Shown here piece after piece: positions 1 through 7,560 of a DNA stretch of 53,057 nt; the first letter of the stretch is position 1; every line of letters begins with the position of its first letter. The translations under genes and the position numbers were made by a program. This stretch comes from Bacteroidota bacterium (GTDB taxonomy: Bacteria; Bacteroidota; Ignavibacteria; Ignavibacteriales; Ignavibacteriaceae): contig JAKAJV010000111.1 in NCBI GenBank assembly GCA_021813585.1, positions 1 through 53,057 on the forward strand, given 5' to 3'. The notes below the pieces were generated by a model. It saw only the letters and a program-made list of their open reading frames with translations. It ran no database searches and was not told the origin of the DNA.

Positions 1-148
1 TTTAGGCAGCGGTGATAGCGTATTGAAAACATTTTTTATAAATAAACGCCGGACTGAACTTGAATTCCGGACTGATAAAAGGCCTGTGACGATTACCCTC
101 GATCCCGACAACTGGCTGCTTGCAACCGAGAAGGGCAAAGAAAAGTAG
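1..148 (+). CDS. C-terminal end of an M1-family (aminopeptidase N-like) metallopeptidase, partial
   Basis: An open frame enters from the left edge (first full codon at base 2) and stops with TAG at 146-148, leaving 48 residues. The tail reads ...KRPVTITLDPDNWLLATEKG. The LDPDNW(L/V)L ending after a beta-strand-like stretch is typical of the C-terminal domain of M1 zinc aminopeptidases in Bacteroidota-like bacteria. The catalytic HExxH region would lie outside the window, so the family call rests on this tail alone. No terminator is visible before the next gene, which starts 68 bases later. Confidence 0.5.
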   Translation, partial: LGSGDSVLKTFFINKRRTELEFRTDKRPVTITLDPDNWLLATEKGKEK

Positions 149-216
149 TGAATAATTATTTATGTTTAATTTATGAGTTCAGGTAAATATTTTTTTAACA
201 AGCAAATTACTAGCTA

Positions 217-942
217 GTGAACGATTCATATCTATTTATTTCGGATATTCATCTCGGGCTTCAATCTCCCCCGGTTGAAAAAAGGAAAGAAAGACTGCTG
301 GTAAAATTTCTCTATCATGCTCAGGAAATCGGCAAGGAGCTTTTTATTGTCGGCGATCTTTTCGATTATTGGTTTGAGTATAAAAGAGTCTATCAGAAAG
401 GCTTTTTCAGAACTTTAACCGCACTGCAGGACTTGATTGAGAACGGCGTTAAGGTTCATTACCTGATCGGGAACCATGATTTTATGCATATAGATTTTTT
501 TAAGAAAGACATCGGCGCTTCTATGTATGACAATCCTATCGATATAGTTCTAGACGGCAAAAGATTTTTCATTGGGCACGGCGACGGAATGGTTAAGAAC
601 GATATGGGCTACAACATACTGAAAAAGTTTATGAGGAATAAGTTCCTTCAAAAGGCTTATTCATTAATTCATCCGGACATCGGCGTAACTATTGCCAGCT
701 CATCCAGCAAATCCAGCAGGGACTATACATCGAAAAAAGATTACGGCGAGCAGGACGGGCTATTTGATGCGGCTAAGATGAAAATTGATGAAGGATTTGA
801 TTTCGTCCTTTTCGGGCATCTGCATAAGCGCTGTTACTTGCAGTATAAAAACGGGGTCTACATTAATCTGGGTTCGTGGCTGGATGCACCGTGCTTCGGA
901 TTATATAAAGAAGGTAAATTTGAAATAGTTGATTGGAATTAA
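217..942 (+). CDS. lpxH: UDP-2,3-diacylglucosamine diphosphatase-like metallophosphoesterase
   Basis: This 241-residue calcineurin-like phosphoesterase probably removes UMP from UDP-2,3-diacylglucosamine, giving lipid X for lipid A synthesis at the cytoplasmic face of the inner membrane. All metal-ligand motifs of the fold are present in order: SDIHLG (Asp10, His12), GDLFDYW (Asp47), GNHD (86-88), GHGD (His121) and GHLHKR (His201, His203). The length matches the LpxH family. The start is a GTG at 217, because no ATG occurs before the GNHD motif and translation from GTG leads straight into the first motif. It overlaps the spacer to the penicillin-binding protein by one base, so the two envelope genes are probably co-transcribed. 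A generic phosphoesterase of other specificity cannot be excluded. Confidence 0.82.
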   Translation: MNDSYLFISDIHLGLQSPPVEKRKERLLVKFLYHAQEIGKELFIVGDLFDYWFEYKRVYQKGFFRTLTALQDLIENGVKVHYLIGNHDFMHIDFFKKDIGASMYDNPIDIVLDGKRFFIGHGDGMVKNDMGYNILKKFMRNKFLQKAYSLIHPDIGVTIASSSSKSSRDYTSKKDYGEQDGLFDAAKMKIDEGFDFVLFGHLHKRCYLQYKNGVYINLGSWLDAPCFGLYKEGKFEIVDWN

Positions 943-943
943 A

Positions 944-3226
944 ATGGCCAAAGGAAAAGGTTCTAACTTTGAGTTTAACAGGTATTTTAACGATTCGGCA
1001 CATAGGAATAAAAAGAGGTCTTCCTCGTTTGGCGGTAAGAGAAACTGGTACATCCTCTGGGGCATCATATTTGTCTGCGCTGTAGGCTTCGGTATTTATA
1101 TTATCAGCGGCCTTCCTTCGCTGGAGGAATTGGAAAACCCCAAGCCGCAGCTTGCCAGCAGAGTTTATGCAGCCGACGGCGAGCTTATCGGAACCATCTC
1201 CATACAGAACAGAATTGAAACCGACATAGACAGCCTGCCTAATTATATGGCGCAGGCATTAATCTCTACCGAGGACAGGAAGTTCTATTCTCACTGGGGC
1301 GTCGATCTTGACCGCTTTATTAAAGCGATGATTAAAAATGTTTTCACGTTCTCTCACCAGGGTGCAAGCACAATTACGCAGCAGCTGGCAAAGAACCTTT
1401 ATCACTTTAAAGTCCGCGATGAAAACTTATTCGAAACGATAGTTAGAAAAATAAGAGAATGGATTACCGCCGTCCAGATTGAAAAAAGATATACGAAGAA
1501 AGAAATTCTGCAGATGTATCTTAACGTCTCAAACTTCGGAAGAAGCGCCTACGGTGTGGAATCGGCGGCGAGGGTTTATTTCAATAAGAAAGGAAAGGAT
1601 CTAACTCTGCCGGAATGCGCGACGCTGGTTGCTCTGCTCAGGTCGCCTGTATATTACGATCCGGTTAAGCATCCGGATCATGCAATGCTTAGGCGGAACC
1701 TAGTGCTGCACAATATGGTTGAAAACAAAATGCTGTCGAAGGCTGAATACGAAAAGCTGAAGAATGAGCCCATTGATCTGGCTTCAGGGAAGATAGGCGG
1801 GAACAAATCCCTTGCGCCTTATTTTATGGAATATGTGCGTCAGCAGATGAGCGCCATGTCTGAAAAATACGGCTACGATCTATACCGCGACGGACTGAAT
1901 ATTTACACGACGCTGAACTTGAAAATGCAGCAGATAGCCGATAAGGCGGCGGCAGATCACTTAAAGGATTTTCAAAAAATTTTCGATAAGGACTGGAACT
2001 GGAACAAGCACAAAGCACTTTTGGCCAGCGTAATAGACAGGGCGATAAAGTCTAGCCGTGTGTACTATCTGGCAGGCACTCCAGCTGAAAAAGCAGAAGT
2101 TTATAACCGCTTAAAGTACGATCCTCAGTTTATCGATTCTGTTAAAAAGGTCGAAACGACAATTCAAGTCGGTTTTATTTGTATCGATCCTAATAACGGG
2201 CAGATACGAGCAATGGTGGGAGGGGAGAATGAAAACTTCGGCAGGGGTCTTAACCATGCAGTGGGTATAAGAAGGCAGCCGGGCTCAGCTTTCAAGCCGT
2301 TTGCTTATACCGTTGCAATAGACAACGGTTATTTCCCGGCATATACACTGCTCGATCAAAAATTCAATTACAACGGGTGGTCGCCGGATAATTTTGAAAA
2401 TGATTACGGCGGATATATGACTTTGAGAAAAGCACTTGCATATTCGATTAACGTAGTTACAGGCAGACTTACGATAAGCAATATGGCGCCGCCCGAACAG
2501 GTAGTAAAATACGCACATCGCATGGGCATTCAATCCCCGCTCGATCCTTATCCTTCCATTGCGCTGGGCACCTCAGACGTCTCGCCTCTGGAAATGGCTT
2601 CGGCTTACGGAACATTTGCAGACGGCGGAATTCATGTTGACCCGATTTCAATCTTAAAGATCGAAGACAGAAACGGAATCCTTATCGACCGTTTTGTTCC
2701 GGAGTATACGGAAGCAATTTCTCCGCAGACGGCTTCAATAATAACCAACATGCTGGAAGACGTTGTTAATTACGGAACGGGTGCCGGCGTTAGAAGATAT
2801 TTCCAATATCCATGTGCAGGCAAGACGGGAACTACGCAAGCGTATTCCGACGCTTGGTTTGTTGGCTTTACACCCAAATTAGTAGCAAGCGTCTGGGTAG
2901 GATTTGACGATCACAGAGTTAAGTTTACAAGCTCATACGGGCAGGGTGCGAGAGCAGCCATGCCTATTTGGGCAATGTTCATGGAGAACACTTACAAAGA
3001 TCTTAACATACCGGTGGAATATTTTCATCTAGCTTCGGGAGTAGATACGGTCTCGTTCTGTAAAACAACTATGGATATGGGCGATACAAAGCTGGCGACG
3101 AGCAATTGCCCGCAGGTTGTTAGAGATATAATTAACATGAAGAACCTCCCGCCGAAGTGCGATATACACGGCGGAGGCGGTGCTAAAATTAAAAAAGAAG
3201 AACATACCGGTGACTCCGGATGGTAA
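944..3226 (+). CDS. Class A penicillin-binding protein (PBP1A-type transglycosylase/transpeptidase)
   Basis: This bifunctional murein synthase polymerises glycan strands and cross-links peptides in the periplasm. The 760-residue protein has a short basic cytoplasmic N-terminus, one membrane anchor (about residues 36-56), a GT51 domain with EDRKFYSHWG (catalytic Glu near 110) and QGASTITQQLAKN, and a transpeptidase domain with SxxK (PGSAFKPF, Ser448), SxN (SIN, about 500) and KTGT (Lys627). I place the start at ATG 944, one base after the lpxH stop codon. A TTG at 929 in frame would add five residues and overlap lpxH. A Gly-rich HGGGG tail is unremarkable. Its pairing with lpxH suggests an envelope-biogenesis operon. 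Confidence 0.93.
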   Translation: MAKGKGSNFEFNRYFNDSAHRNKKRSSSFGGKRNWYILWGIIFVCAVGFGIYIISGLPSLEELENPKPQLASRVYAADGELIGTISIQNRIETDIDSLPNYMAQALISTEDRKFYSHWGVDLDRFIKAMIKNVFTFSHQGASTITQQLAKNLYHFKVRDENLFETIVRKIREWITAVQIEKRYTKKEILQMYLNVSNFGRSAYGVESAARVYFNKKGKDLTLPECATLVALLRSPVYYDPVKHPDHAMLRRNLVLHNMVENKMLSKAEYEKLKNEPIDLASGKIGGNKSLAPYFMEYVRQQMSAMSEKYGYDLYRDGLNIYTTLNLKMQQIADKAAADHLKDFQKIFDKDWNWNKHKALLASVIDRAIKSSRVYYLAGTPAEKAEVYNRLKYDPQFIDSVKKVETTIQVGFICIDPNNGQIRAMVGGENENFGRGLNHAVGIRRQPGSAFKPFAYTVAIDNGYFPAYTLLDQKFNYNGWSPDNFENDYGGYMTLRKALAYSINVVTGRLTISNMAPPEQVVKYAHRMGIQSPLDPYPSIALGTSDVSPLEMASAYGTFADGGIHVDPISILKIEDRNGILIDRFVPEYTEAISPQTASIITNMLEDVVNYGTGAGVRRYFQYPCAGKTGTTQAYSDAWFVGFTPKLVASVWVGFDDHRVKFTSSYGQGARAAMPIWAMFMENTYKDLNIPVEYFHLASGVDTVSFCKTTMDMGDTKLATSNCPQVVRDIINMKNLPPKCDIHGGGGAKIKKEEHTGDSGW

Positions 3227-3360
3227 TTTAGTAATCCGGCAATCGGAATGTAAGACAATTTTAATCTGCCTTCTCCTGAAAGCTTTCGGGATTCGGCGAC
3301 GAGAAGGTTGGGTATAACCCGCCTGCCGGACGGAGCGTGTTGCAGAACTGAAAAACTGGG

Positions 3361-3384
3361 ATGTCACGGACCATTCCGTGACAT
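3361..3384. repeat. 24-bp REP-like palindrome, copy 1
   Basis: Ten-base arms ATGTCACGGA and TCCGTGACAT enclose the loop CCAT. It belongs to the same family as the palindromes flanking the RAYT gene 3.4 kb downstream (6768, 7394, 7517). Confidence 0.85.
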
Positions 3385-3399
3385 AAAAAACTCACAATT

Positions 3400-3423
3400 C
3401 AGTCATGGTTTGGACCATGACTG
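3400..3423. repeat. 24-bp REP-like palindrome, copy 2 (variant)
   Basis: Ten-base arms CAGTCATGGT and ACCATGACTG enclose TTGG. Arm and loop lengths are identical to copy 1, and paired changes keep the stem intact. Confidence 0.75.
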
Positions 3424-3643
3424 CCCTGCACTCGAGTTGTGCAACAGACTCGGACGGGCAGGTTCGCCGTCGCTTGCGACGGAACAGGGTTCGGGGTTTG
3501 CCCCAAGGTTCATACCATTGATTTGGAAAAAATTTATCGAAGTAATAAAATTATTTTAACCAATTTGTAATATTAGATATAGCAACTAGTTGGTTTTAGT
3601 TGTAAATTTACCAAGGCAAATTTTGCAGCTTTATTTGAAATGA

Positions 3644-3727
3644 GCCCGGATGGTGGAATTGGTAGACACGCTAGGTTCAGGGTCTAGTCCATGTACTTGG
3701 GTGGGGGTTCGAGTCCCCCTTCGGGCA
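3644..3727 (+). tRNA. tRNA-Leu (CAG anticodon)
   Basis: The acceptor stem GCCCGGA (3644-3650) pairs with TTCGGGC (3720-3726, one G-T pair), with discriminator A at 3727. The D arm is tRNA-Leu-like (GTGGAATTGGTAGAC), and the anticodon arm CTAGG-TTCAGGG-TCTAG gives anticodon CAG at 3678-3680. A long variable arm (class II) and the T arm GGGGG-TTCGAGT-CCCCC follow. CCA is not encoded. A strong terminator follows immediately, so it is probably a single-gene transcript. Confidence 0.97.
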
Positions 3728-3729
3728 CT

Positions 3730-3762
3730 AAAGCCGTTACAAAGGTAACGGCTTTTTTTTTT
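3730..3762 (+). terminator. Intrinsic terminator of tRNA-Leu
   Basis: The arms AAAGCCGTTAC and GTAACGGCTTT with loop AAAG are followed by a run of ten or more T. It starts three bases after the discriminator base of tRNA-Leu. Confidence 0.93.
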
Positions 3763-3976
3763 CAATAAGCTCTTATTTTTAAACAGCGGCGGAACCTACA
3801 GTTGAAATAATTTTTTAAAAGTTAAGATTTATAATTTTTATTTTTTTAGATTTAATAAGTCATTTATATAATTGAACTCAATTATTCTATATTTTCTCGA
3901 TGCCGTTTAATAACTCAAAAGATTTTCATATCCTTCTTACCGGAATTAAGATCCAATCAAAAGAAAGAGGTTGAAT

Positions 3977-4453
3977 ATGATAGAAAATGTTCAATTCAAG
4001 CTTAACGGTAAAGCAATTAAAATTACTATCGACAGCGATAGGATGCTGCTGTGGGTGCTGCGTACAGACTTTGGTTTGACCGGCACTAAATACGGATGCG
4101 GCGAAGGAATTTGCGGAGCGTGTACCGTTCTTGTTAATAACGAAGCAGTCCGTTCATGCCAGACATCAATTAAGGAAATTAAAGATAAAGATGTTGTTAC
4201 AATAGAGGGACTAGTTAAGGATGGGAAGCTGCACCCGCTGCAAAAGGCTTTTGCAGAGCACGATGCGCTGCAGTGCGGCTACTGCACGCCCGGCATGATA
4301 ATGACCGCCGCTTCATTTCTAAAGAAAAATCCTAAGCCTACCAGAAAAGACGTTATCGAAGGTATGGATGATAATCTATGCAGATGCGGCGCTTACAACC
4401 GCATTATACAGGCGGTACAGTCTGCTGCAAAGAAAATGAATGGAGGGAATTAA
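3977..4453 (+). CDS. Molybdenum hydroxylase iron-sulfur subunit (isoquinoline 1-oxidoreductase alpha / aldehyde oxidase type)
   Basis: This 158-residue protein carries two [2Fe-2S] clusters and passes electrons from the molybdopterin subunit. The plant-ferredoxin-like domain has CGEGICGAC (Cys41, 46, 49) with Cys61, and the helical C-terminal domain has CGYC (Cys100, 103) and CRC (Cys135, 137). The length is standard for the family. The ATG at 3977 follows AGAGG at a spacing of 6; a TTG two codons upstream is less likely. The next gene starts one base past this stop, so the two subunits are translationally linked. No FAD-binding middle subunit is encoded nearby, which fits the Ior/cytochrome-coupled type rather than xanthine dehydrogenase. 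Confidence 0.9.
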   Translation: MIENVQFKLNGKAIKITIDSDRMLLWVLRTDFGLTGTKYGCGEGICGACTVLVNNEAVRSCQTSIKEIKDKDVVTIEGLVKDGKLHPLQKAFAEHDALQCGYCTPGMIMTAASFLKKNPKPTRKDVIEGMDDNLCRCGAYNRIIQAVQSAAKKMNGGN

Positions 4454-4454
4454 A

Positions 4455-6614
4455 ATGAACCAAGAGAAGATTCTGGAACTGGATTTTAAAGATAGCCGCG
4501 ATAGTTACTTGTTAGATAGAAGAGAATTTTTGAAAGTTGCGGGCGGCGGAATTTTTATTCTTTTCTCTATGTGGGATGTTTCTGTCTTTGCGCAGGAAAG
4601 ACAAAGCAGGGGCAGGCAGGGCCTGCCGACAGACTTTAATGCCTTCTTAAAGATTGGAGAAGACGGCCGCATTACATTATTCACGGGCAAGATAGAAATG
4701 GGGCAGGGAGTTATAACTTCTTTAGCCCAGGAGCTAGCCGATGAACTGGATGTTTCACTTGATTCCGTCGGTATGGTAATGGGCGATACCGACCTTTGTC
4801 CTTACGATATGGGCACATTCGGATCGATGTCTACCCGTTTCTTCGGTCCGCCGCTGCGGGCTGCAGGCGCCGAAGCGAAGAGGGTGCTGCTGGAACTTGC
4901 ATCGGAGCGGCTTAATGTACCGGTAAAAAATCTAGTAGTAGAAAACGGCATTGTCATCGATGCAAAAAATAAAAGAGACAAGGTAAGCTACGCCCAGCTT
5001 GCAAAGGGCAAAAAGATAGCAAAGCATATTTCGTCTACCGTTCCGGTTAAGAGGCCGTCTGAATTTAAAATTATCGGCAAGCCGGAAAACCGGAGGGACG
5101 CAGTTGAGAAGGTTACGGGTAAGGCGAAATATTCGGGGGATATTCAATTGGCGGGAATGTTGTATGCAAAAATATTGCGTCCGCCCGCGCACGGAGCCAA
5201 ATTAGTTGACGTCGATTTATCCGAAGCAAGGAAGATTAAAGACGTAGAAATTATTCATGAAGGCGAACTGGTGGCTGTGCTGCACAAATATCCGGATATT
5301 GCAGAAACCGCACTGCAAAAAATTAAAGCAAAGTACGATCTGCCTAAAACCAACATAGACGATAAAAATATTTTCCAGCATCTGCTCGATTCAAAACCTA
5401 AGGGAGAGGTTGTAGAAAAGGAAGGCGATGTAAAGAGCGGGGAAAAAGAATCTGAAAATATTATTGAGCAGACATATTACGACGGATATAAGGCCCACGC
5501 ACCTATAGAACCGCACACTGCCGTTGTTAAGATTGAAGACGGTAAGGCAACGGTCTGGGCTTCCACCCAAACACCGTTTGGTGCGAAGGAAGAAGTTGCA
5601 AAAGAATTGAACATCCCCGCAAAGAACGTCCGTGTAATTCCTCCGTTTCTTGGCGGCGGTTTTGGCGGTAAATCCAGGAACGTCCAAATTCTGGAAGCTG
5701 CCCGCCTTGCAAAACTATCAGGCAAGCCGGTCCAGGTAGCGTGGAGCAGGGAAGAAGAATTTTTCCTAGATTCATTCAGGCCTGCAGCTATAGTTAAAAT
5801 AAAATCCGGCATTACTAAAAAAGGCAAAATCAATCTTTGGGATTACAGTGTATATTTTGCGGGTGAAAGAGGCTCTCTTGTTTTTTATAATATTCCCAAT
5901 TTCAGAACAACAGTATACGGTTCGGGAGGAAGAGGAATTGCAAGTGCGCATCCCTTTGCCACGGGTCCCTGGCGCGCGCCCGGTAATAATACAAATACAT
6001 TCGCACGCGAATCCCAGATAGATATTATGGCCGAAAAAGCGGGCATGGATCCATTTGAGTTCAGGATGCAAAACCTGACTGATAAAAAGATGCGTAACGT
6101 TCTGCAGAGAGCGGCTGAAAAATTCGGCTGGAAACATGCCAAGGCATCCAGCGGCAGAGGCTACGGAATAGCCTGCGGAATTGATGCCGGTACTTCCGTT
6201 GCCGCTATTGCTGAAGTTGATGTGAACAAGAAAACCGGACACGTTCAAGTTAAGAGAGTAGTCTGTGCTCAGGATATGGGACTTGCAGTAAATCCCGAAG
6301 GAGCGACAATACAGATGGAAGGGTGCATTACGATGGGAATGGGATACGCTCTTAAAGAAGATATTCATTTTAGGAACGGTGAAATAAACGACCTAAACTT
6401 TGATACTTACGAGATACCCAGATTTTCGTGGCTGCCTAAAATTGAAACTATAATAATAGATAATAAAGAAGCCGACCCGCAAGGCGGCGGCGAGCCGGCC
6501 ATAGTTGTAATGGGCGCCGTTATTGCCAACGCAATTTATGATGCGGTCGGTGCCAGATTATTTCAAATGCCGATGACACCGGAAAGAATATTGGAAGCTT
6601 TAAAGAAAGGATGA
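4455..6614 (+). CDS. Tat-exported molybdopterin-binding subunit of an aldehyde/isoquinoline oxidoreductase
   Basis: This 719-residue catalytic subunit of a xanthine-oxidase-family hydroxylase has a twin-arginine signal near its N-terminus (DRREFLKVAGGG, Arg22-Arg23, then a hydrophobic stretch and an alanine-rich cleavage area). The enzyme should therefore fold with its cofactor in the cytoplasm and work in the periplasm. Family motifs include GGGFGGKS near residue 400, the WRAPGNN segment, and GGGEPA with the presumed catalytic Glu680. The ATG at 4455 has GGAGG eight bases upstream; an earlier in-frame ATG at 4440 is less likely. The substrate is unknown: aldehydes, N-heterocycles and nicotinate-like compounds are all possible. 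No molybdenum-cofactor insertion chaperone (XdhC/CoxI-like) is seen in this window. Confidence 0.9.
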   Translation: MNQEKILELDFKDSRDSYLLDRREFLKVAGGGIFILFSMWDVSVFAQERQSRGRQGLPTDFNAFLKIGEDGRITLFTGKIEMGQGVITSLAQELADELDVSLDSVGMVMGDTDLCPYDMGTFGSMSTRFFGPPLRAAGAEAKRVLLELASERLNVPVKNLVVENGIVIDAKNKRDKVSYAQLAKGKKIAKHISSTVPVKRPSEFKIIGKPENRRDAVEKVTGKAKYSGDIQLAGMLYAKILRPPAHGAKLVDVDLSEARKIKDVEIIHEGELVAVLHKYPDIAETALQKIKAKYDLPKTNIDDKNIFQHLLDSKPKGEVVEKEGDVKSGEKESENIIEQTYYDGYKAHAPIEPHTAVVKIEDGKATVWASTQTPFGAKEEVAKELNIPAKNVRVIPPFLGGGFGGKSRNVQILEAARLAKLSGKPVQVAWSREEEFFLDSFRPAAIVKIKSGITKKGKINLWDYSVYFAGERGSLVFYNIPNFRTTVYGSGGRGIASAHPFATGPWRAPGNNTNTFARESQIDIMAEKAGMDPFEFRMQNLTDKKMRNVLQRAAEKFGWKHAKASSGRGYGIACGIDAGTSVAAIAEVDVNKKTGHVQVKRVVCAQDMGLAVNPEGATIQMEGCITMGMGYALKEDIHFRNGEINDLNFDTYEIPRFSWLPKIETIIIDNKEADPQGGGEPAIVVMGAVIANAIYDAVGARLFQMPMTPERILEALKKG

Positions 6615-6679
6615 TTAAAAATTCATACAAGCCTTGAAGGTCACTAGTTTAAAACCTTCTAGGTTACGCAATCTTAGCA

Positions 6680-6695
6680 TCCCGACTTGTCGGGA
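6680..6695. repeat. TCCCGA/TCGGGA palindrome
   Basis: Arms TCCCGA and TCGGGA enclose CTTG. This is one of five dispersed palindromes in the window with this core; others are at 23872, 52321, 52408 and 52888. Confidence 0.6.
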
Positions 6696-6726
6696 CTAAA
6701 GAAGCAACCTCGAGGGTTTAATCAAT

Positions 6727-6760
6727 TTCTTAAAACAATCCTTCAATTGATAAATATCTT
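6727..6760. repeat. Duplicated copy of the cysK 3' end
   Basis: Thirty-four bases match 7558-7591 with one mismatch (A at 6745, G at 7576). The right-hand copy is the end of cysK including its stop codon. The left-hand copy is a detached fragment just upstream of the RAYT gene, so the two copies bracket the RAYT unit as direct repeats. Confidence 0.9.
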
Positions 6761-6767
6761 ACCCGGG

Positions 6768-6791
6768 CTGTCATGGACCATTCCATGACAG
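6768..6791. repeat. 24-bp REP-like palindrome upstream of the RAYT gene
   Basis: Arms CTGTCATGGA and TCCATGACAG enclose CCAT. A CCGGG flank on its left is mirrored by CCCGG on the right of the downstream copies, so the palindromes form an inverted pair around the RAYT gene. Confidence 0.85.
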
Positions 6792-6827
6792 CAAGCCGCA
6801 GTTATAAATCTAAAAGAGAGAAAAACA

Positions 6828-7388
6828 GTGAGCCTTCGCCACAGAAATAGCTTAATCGGATGCACTTTATTCTTTATCACTACAACTGTCTGGCAATTCC
6901 TTGAACCGTTCGCAGATTCCAAGGCATGTGATTTGTTAATAGAAAATATTAAACATTATCAGGAAAGATATAAATTCATAATTCTTGCTTACGTAATAAT
7001 GCCTTCTCATTTTCACTGGATAGTTGAAGTCAATAAAGAGTGCGGAACAGTTTCTGACATTATGAGGAATATAAAAAAATATTCTTCATGGGATATAATG
7101 GAATATCTAACAAAAAAAGAAGCCGGATTAAACAAAATATTTAAAGAAGCTGCAAAAAATTATGATGATCAGAAAAGAAAATTCTGGATGCCCAGATTTG
7201 ACGATAAAGTTATACGGAATGAAAAAATGTTTTGGGAGAAGCTGCGTTACATTCACAACAACCCGGTTGAAGAAGGATTAGTGATAAAACCTGAAGACTA
7301 TAAATATTCAAGTGCAAGAAATTATGTTTACGGTGATCACACAGTGATTGAAGTAGATACATCTTATGCAGGTATGTACATACCGTAA
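6828..7388 (+). CDS. REP-associated tyrosine transposase (RAYT, TnpA_REP / IS200-like Y1 family)
   Basis: This 186-residue single-strand transposase-like nuclease has the HUH metal-binding motif in MPSHFHWIVEV (His61, His63) and the conserved Y-I-H-N-N-P-V block (Tyr141, candidate nucleophile), followed by the EDYKYSSA segment typical of RAYTs. The start is a GTG at 6828 preceded by AAAAGAGAG. The final residues are part of a segment duplicated immediately downstream. Palindromes of one 24-bp family lie 37 bases upstream of the start and 6 bases downstream of the stop. RAYTs are known to act on REP hairpins in genomes, so these palindromes are its likely substrates. The frame is intact, so the protein could be functional. 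Confidence 0.9.
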   Translation: MSLRHRNSLIGCTLFFITTTVWQFLEPFADSKACDLLIENIKHYQERYKFIILAYVIMPSHFHWIVEVNKECGTVSDIMRNIKKYSSWDIMEYLTKKEAGLNKIFKEAAKNYDDQKRKFWMPRFDDKVIRNEKMFWEKLRYIHNNPVEEGLVIKPEDYKYSSARNYVYGDHTVIEVDTSYAGMYIP

Positions 7389-7393
7389 GATGC

Positions 7394-7417
7394 CTGTCAC
7401 GGAATGGTCCGTGACAG
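7394..7417. repeat. 24-bp REP-like palindrome downstream of the RAYT gene, first copy
   Basis: Arms CTGTCACGGA and TCCGTGACAG enclose ATGG. Read on the other strand the loop is CCAT, so it is inverted relative to the upstream copy at 6768. Confidence 0.88.
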
Positions 7418-7516
7418 CCCGGGAAAATATTCAAGTGCAAGAAATTATGTTTACGGTGATCACACAGTGATTGAAGTAGATACATCTTATGCAGGTATGT
7501 ACATACCATAAAATGC

Positions 7517-7540
7517 CTGTCACGGAATGGTCCGTGACAG
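7517..7540. repeat. 24-bp REP-like palindrome downstream of the RAYT gene, second copy
   Basis: It is identical to the copy at 7394-7417 and was carried along in the 121-bp tandem duplication. Confidence 0.88.
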
Positions 7541-7560
7541 CCCGGAAGGTTACCAGATTC

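Larger units (their letters stand above)
3227..3643. other. Gene-free, palindrome-dense spacer
   Basis: I see no credible gene in these 417 bases. An 83-codon open frame at 3308-3559 is composed of repeat sequence and has no start signal. The interval carries at least four hairpins: two 24-bp palindromes (3361-3384, 3400-3423), CCGTCGC/GCGACGG (3467-3482) and GGGG-TTTG-CCCC (3493-3504). It is locally GC-richer than its AT-rich right end (3540-3643), which probably carries the tRNA-Leu promoter. Confidence 0.6.
7302..7545. repeat. Tandem duplication of the RAYT 3' end plus its palindrome
   Basis: Bases 7302-7422 and 7425-7545 are two 121-bp copies with period 123 and only two differences. Each copy contains the last 29 codons or so of the RAYT gene, its stop, the 24-bp palindrome and the CCCGG flank. 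The second copy is an untranslated remnant. Confidence 0.95.

Noticed and set aside
3308-3559. 83-codon open frame between pbp and tRNA-Leu
   Set aside because: It is made of palindromic repeat sequence, has no ribosome site and no family resemblance.
5772-6368. 198-codon open frame antisense to the molybdopterin subunit
   Set aside because: It shadows a strongly conserved gene; composition follows the codon bias of the sense strand and no start signal is present.
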